The notes beneath the pieces were generated by a model. That model saw nothing but the letters and a program-made list of their open reading frames with translations, was not told the origin of the DNA and ran no database searches. This document shows positions 40,130 through 42,412 of a stretch of DNA of 42,412 nt, piece after piece; the first letter of the stretch is position 1, and each line of letters starts with the position of its first letter. This stretch comes from Bacteroidales bacterium (GTDB taxonomy: Bacteria; Bacteroidota; Bacteroidia; Bacteroidales; UBA3824), in assembly GCA_017543645.1 (NCBI GenBank), contig JAFYFR010000061.1, positions 1 through 42,412 of the forward strand. The letters run 5' to 3'. The translations under genes were made by a program, and so were the position numbers.

Positions 40130-41159
40130 GTTTAAATATTTGAAAGTTAAGTTTGTCTGCGTCTTCGTATATGAAATTGATTTCAACCGGAATGTAGCAG
40201 ATGGCTTTTTTCACATCATCGGGTAGAGTGAGTTCTCGAAGCCTTACCGCGTCTTTTTCGGTTGTGATTATTATTTTGTCCGATGGTAAAGATAAGAATT
40301 TTTCTGTTATCTTGGATATATCTTTTTTCTTAAAATTGTGATGGTCGGGATAACTTATGTGGGTTATATTCTGAGATATGTTTTTGGTGATGTGGTTGAT
40401 GAGGCTCTGCGGATTTGCAATGCCTGTAATCAACAGTATATTAGTTTCTTTACTTGTATTTGGTATATTTTCGTAGCCAAATACTGATTTTAAGCCGAGA
40501 TATTTGTAGTTGGTAAAAAATATCGACTGGAATGGCAGCAGGTTGAGATGTTTTGACATAACTCTGCGGTCGATTGGCTTGAGGTCGTCGGGACATTTGG
40601 TAACGATAATGATGTTGGCGCGGTTGGAGCGCGATGCCGATTCTCTAAGCCGTCCCCAAGGAAGAATGTGGTCTTCGTAAATGGGTCTGTTGTAGTCGGT
40701 TAATAAGATATTGAGACGCGGAGTAACGCTTCTGTGCTGGTATGCGTCGTCTAACACTATCACTTGTTTTTTGTTGCCTTCGGCTAAGATGTTGTCGATA
40801 CCTTTGCAACGGTCTTCGCACACGTAGACTTGTGCTTTGCCGCTGAATTTGAGCGACATCTGTTTGGGTTCGTCGCCTATTTCTTTCACCGTACTTTGCG
40901 GAGTTGCCTTCACGTATCCTTTTGTCTTGCGGCGGTAACCTCGGCTAAGTATGGCTACATTGTAATTTTTGCAAAGAAGGTTGACAATATACTCTGTGTG
41001 CGGAGTTTTTCCTGTGCCGCCTACGGTGATGTTGCCTACCGAAATCACTGGTTTGTCAAACTCTTTTGATTTCAATATCTGGTGGTCGTAAAGCGAGTTT
41101 CGTAGCGATGTAATAGCGCGGTAGATCCACGACAGCGGTATTAACAGGATTCTTAACAT
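40074..41159 (-). CDS. lpxK: Tetraacyldisaccharide 4'-kinase
   Basis: Adds the 4'-phosphate to the lipid A precursor at the inner membrane, the sixth step of lipid A synthesis. The 361 residues start with a membrane-associated helix (MLRILLIPLSWIYRAITSL), then the P-loop SVGNITVGGTGKTP (about 40-53), ILSRGYRRKTKGY, GDEPKQMSLKF, VLDDAYQHRSVTPRLNILL and LLPWGRLRES-like LPWGRLRESASRSNRA, all LpxK landmarks. The last 19 codons overlap the PNP gene in another frame. It follows the amidohydrolase-like gene by 26 nt. Confidence 0.96.
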   Translation of the reverse strand: MLRILLIPLSWIYRAITSLRNSLYDHQILKSKEFDKPVISVGNITVGGTGKTPHTEYIVNLLCKNYNVAILSRGYRRKTKGYVKATPQSTVKEIGDEPKQMSLKFSGKAQVYVCEDRCKGIDNILAEGNKKQVIVLDDAYQHRSVTPRLNILLTDYNRPIYEDHILPWGRLRESASRSNRANIIIVTKCPDDLKPIDRRVMSKHLNLLPFQSIFFTNYKYLGLKSVFGYENIPNTSKETNILLITGIANPQSLINHITKNISQNITHISYPDHHNFKKKDISKITEKFLSLPSDKIIITTEKDAVRLRELTLPDDVKKAICYIPVEINFIYEDADKLNFQIFKHVDENTTDYRLHTTVHQF

Positions 41160-41185
41160 TGTGTGCGTTTCATTTTGTTTAACAA

Positions 41186-42412
41186 TTAAGTGATTCTTTT
41201 GAGTTGTTCAGCGCACATTTTCAGAGCCTCTTTCTCGTCTACGAGCGTGGTGGTTCCGTTTTTCACAATTATTTTGCCGTCTGAAATCACCATGAAGATG
41301 TCTCTGTTGTTAAAATTGTATGCAAGATGCTTTATAAAGTTCGACTTGTCGAGTGTCATTGGTGTTGGGTTACTGAAAACTACGAGGTTATTGTCACCGT
41401 CGCCTTTTAATTCGTTGTTTTTTATGTATTTGTGAACGGCGTTCATGCTGTTGAAAGCCTGCTGTGGAGTGATGTAGTTTTCGGTGCTGAGTGTCTGATA
41501 GTATGCTGTGCGCATACTGTCGATAATGCTTGCTCCTGAAAAATCGGTACCGAGCATGATGTTGTACTCAATCCATTTTGAGTTGAACGGAACTATGCCG
41601 CGCTGAAAGTTGCCGCAAGGATTATGCACCACCCATGCCGGCTTGTCGCTGATAAGGTCGCGTTCGTTTTCGTCCACATAGTTGGCGTTGGTGAGTATCG
41701 ACGACGGGTAGTCCATCAGCCCCGACTCGTACAGCCTTGCTATCACACGGCGTTTGTAGTCGCGCATGGTGTTGGCTTGGTCGAGGCTGTCTTCGGCCGC
41801 GTTGATTAATACGCCTTTCTGTGTTTTTTTGCAAATGCGTGCCACCTCTTCAAATATTTCGTTGGTGGCGAGATATGATGCCGCTATACCCATAATGGCT
41901 TGGTTATCAGATATAAATTCAGCATTTGCCGCTATAATTTTTTGCGCGGTGCCGAATCCGTCAGCCTGACTTGCCGCAAAACTCAGAAGCGTGGATACTC
42001 CCACTTTGTCGAATGCCTTTTTGATAGTGTTGAGCGCACCATCGATGTATTTAGTTGTTTCGTTGCGGCATACGGCAAATGTGGTTCCGTTTTTGGCTGA
42101 GTTAATAGCGGCGTAGAGTGCGGATGCGTAAAGAAGGTCTTCGTCCATTAATGCGTCCACTTTCCACAGTATCTGGCTTAAGTATCTGAAATAGGTGAGC
42201 TGGTGCTTGTCAAATTCCTGATGGGCAAACGCCATAGAAAGGCATGGACGTTGATAACCATCGGCAAATGAGTGCATTATATATTTGCCTGAGCAGTCTT
42301 CCACTGTTGCGCCGCTTATGTCGGCATCGGTGAATGGATTGTCGGCAGAAAACCTCAGCTGCCCCGACGTTTCGTCTACGAATATGTCGGTAGACTTAAA
42401 CGTGAGGGTGTC
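41186..42412 (-). CDS. Amidohydrolase-like (SsnA/chlorohydrolase-type) protein lacking metal ligands, 5' end outside the window
   Basis: The frame stays open to the window edge, so the N-terminus is missing; 408 residues are visible. The order of blocks follows SsnA/TrzN-type amidohydrolases: SGKYIMHSFADGY (normally ending H-x-H), NGTTFAVCRNETT, VGVSTLLSFAASQADG, IMGIAASYLATNEIFEE, GVLINAAEDSLDQ, ILTNANYVDENERDLI, VVHNPCGNFQRG and MLGTDFSGASIIDSMR. Yet the H-x-H pair, the His of G-x-HAS, the H-x-AE His and the H-x-x-H block are replaced by Tyr/Gln, Ala, Asn and Asn; only the Asp in GTD and the HNP remain. A catalytically inactive homologue is likely; the function is unknown. It leads the lpxK-PNP-methyltransferase-LuxE cluster. 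Confidence 0.75.
   Translation of the reverse strand, partial: DTLTFKSTDIFVDETSGQLRFSADNPFTDADISGATVEDCSGKYIMHSFADGYQRPCLSMAFAHQEFDKHQLTYFRYLSQILWKVDALMDEDLLYASALYAAINSAKNGTTFAVCRNETTKYIDGALNTIKKAFDKVGVSTLLSFAASQADGFGTAQKIIAANAEFISDNQAIMGIAASYLATNEIFEEVARICKKTQKGVLINAAEDSLDQANTMRDYKRRVIARLYESGLMDYPSSILTNANYVDENERDLISDKPAWVVHNPCGNFQRGIVPFNSKWIEYNIMLGTDFSGASIIDSMRTAYYQTLSTENYITPQQAFNSMNAVHKYIKNNELKGDGDNNLVVFSNPTPMTLDKSNFIKHLAYNFNNRDIFMVISDGKIIVKNGTTTLVDEKEALKMCAEQLKRIT

Noticed and set aside
38924..40135. Open frame of 403 codons on the plus strand, antisense to the methyltransferase and purine nucleoside phosphorylase genes
   Set aside because: Both minus-strand genes have full family motifs; the antisense product has no recognisable domain and is rich in residues expected from reading the opposite strand.
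1..42412. tRNA genes, CRISPR arrays, insertion sequences, prophage or integration sites
   Set aside because: I looked through the intergenic regions and saw no cloverleaf, no regularly spaced repeats, and no transposase, integrase or phage structural gene. The amidase at 26239-27297 alone is not enough to call a prophage.

Overview
The window looks like chromosomal DNA of a member of the Bacteroidota, most likely order Bacteroidales. Evidence: a short primary sigma factor without region 1.1, GldJ-type and PorP/SprF-type proteins of the type IX secretion/gliding apparatus, PD40-carboxypeptidase-regulatory-OmpA and DUF2135 proteins, a DUF4199/glycosyltransferase pair, a SpoIIE phosphatase receptor with Reg_prop/Y_Y_Y architecture, and repeated promoter motifs of the Bacteroidota type (TTTG, 16-21 nt, TAnnTTTG). 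There are no tRNAs, rRNAs, insertion sequences, phage genes or CRISPR arrays. Nearly all sequence is coding, and it reads as core genome rather than a recent island.

Layout. 1-2770: alaS (+) with a bidirectional terminator. 2803-8131 (-): ROK kinase, two paralogous membrane-anchored DUF2135 proteins and an OmpA-type porin-like protein, closely spaced. 8440-9130 (+): ECF sigma factor with its own promoter, leader and terminator. 9165-9803 (-): LysE-type exporter. 9952-15190 (-): ABC ATPase, FtsX/MacB-type permease, ACP phosphodiesterase-like protein, PorP/SprF-family protein and GldJ. 15265-16807 (+): J-domain co-chaperone and a small outer-membrane protein. 16831-18648 (-): 605-residue cytosolic coiled-coil protein with a CheZ-like D-x-x-x-Q motif. 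18774-20222 (-): DUF4199 protein and glycosyltransferase 2. 20402-22072 (+): SRP RNA, CheW-like protein and ApbE flavinyltransferase, packed end to end. 22155-23012 (-): rpoD. 23322-25982 (+): parC. 26239-27297 (-): amidase with SH3 domains. 27371-31929 (-): propeller/SpoIIE receptor and M18 aminopeptidase. 32092-36285 (-): PD40-CRD-OmpA protein and a 729-residue secreted partner. 36495-37346 (-): PspA/IM30. 37469-42412 (-): amidohydrolase-like protein (cut by the window edge), LpxK, purine nucleoside phosphorylase, methyltransferase and LuxE-like acyl-protein synthetase.

Themes. Housekeeping genes (alaS, rpoD, parC, ffs, lpxK, PNP) alternate with cell-envelope genes. Three sets deserve attention as possibly undescribed systems: (1) the CheW-like protein and the CheZ-like coiled-coil protein about 2 kb apart, with no CheA, receptor or flagellar gene in view; (2) the twin DUF2135 inner-membrane proteins with an OmpA partner; (3) the two-gene PD40-CRD-OmpA plus helical/propeller unit, which resembles PorE split over two proteins. 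The amidohydrolase-like protein at the right edge has lost the histidines expected at every metal-binding position I could align and is probably a pseudoenzyme.

All functional names come from reading the translations by eye; no database search was run. Start codons were moved from the longest open frame where a signal peptide, a promoter motif or a neighbouring stop codon favoured a later start.
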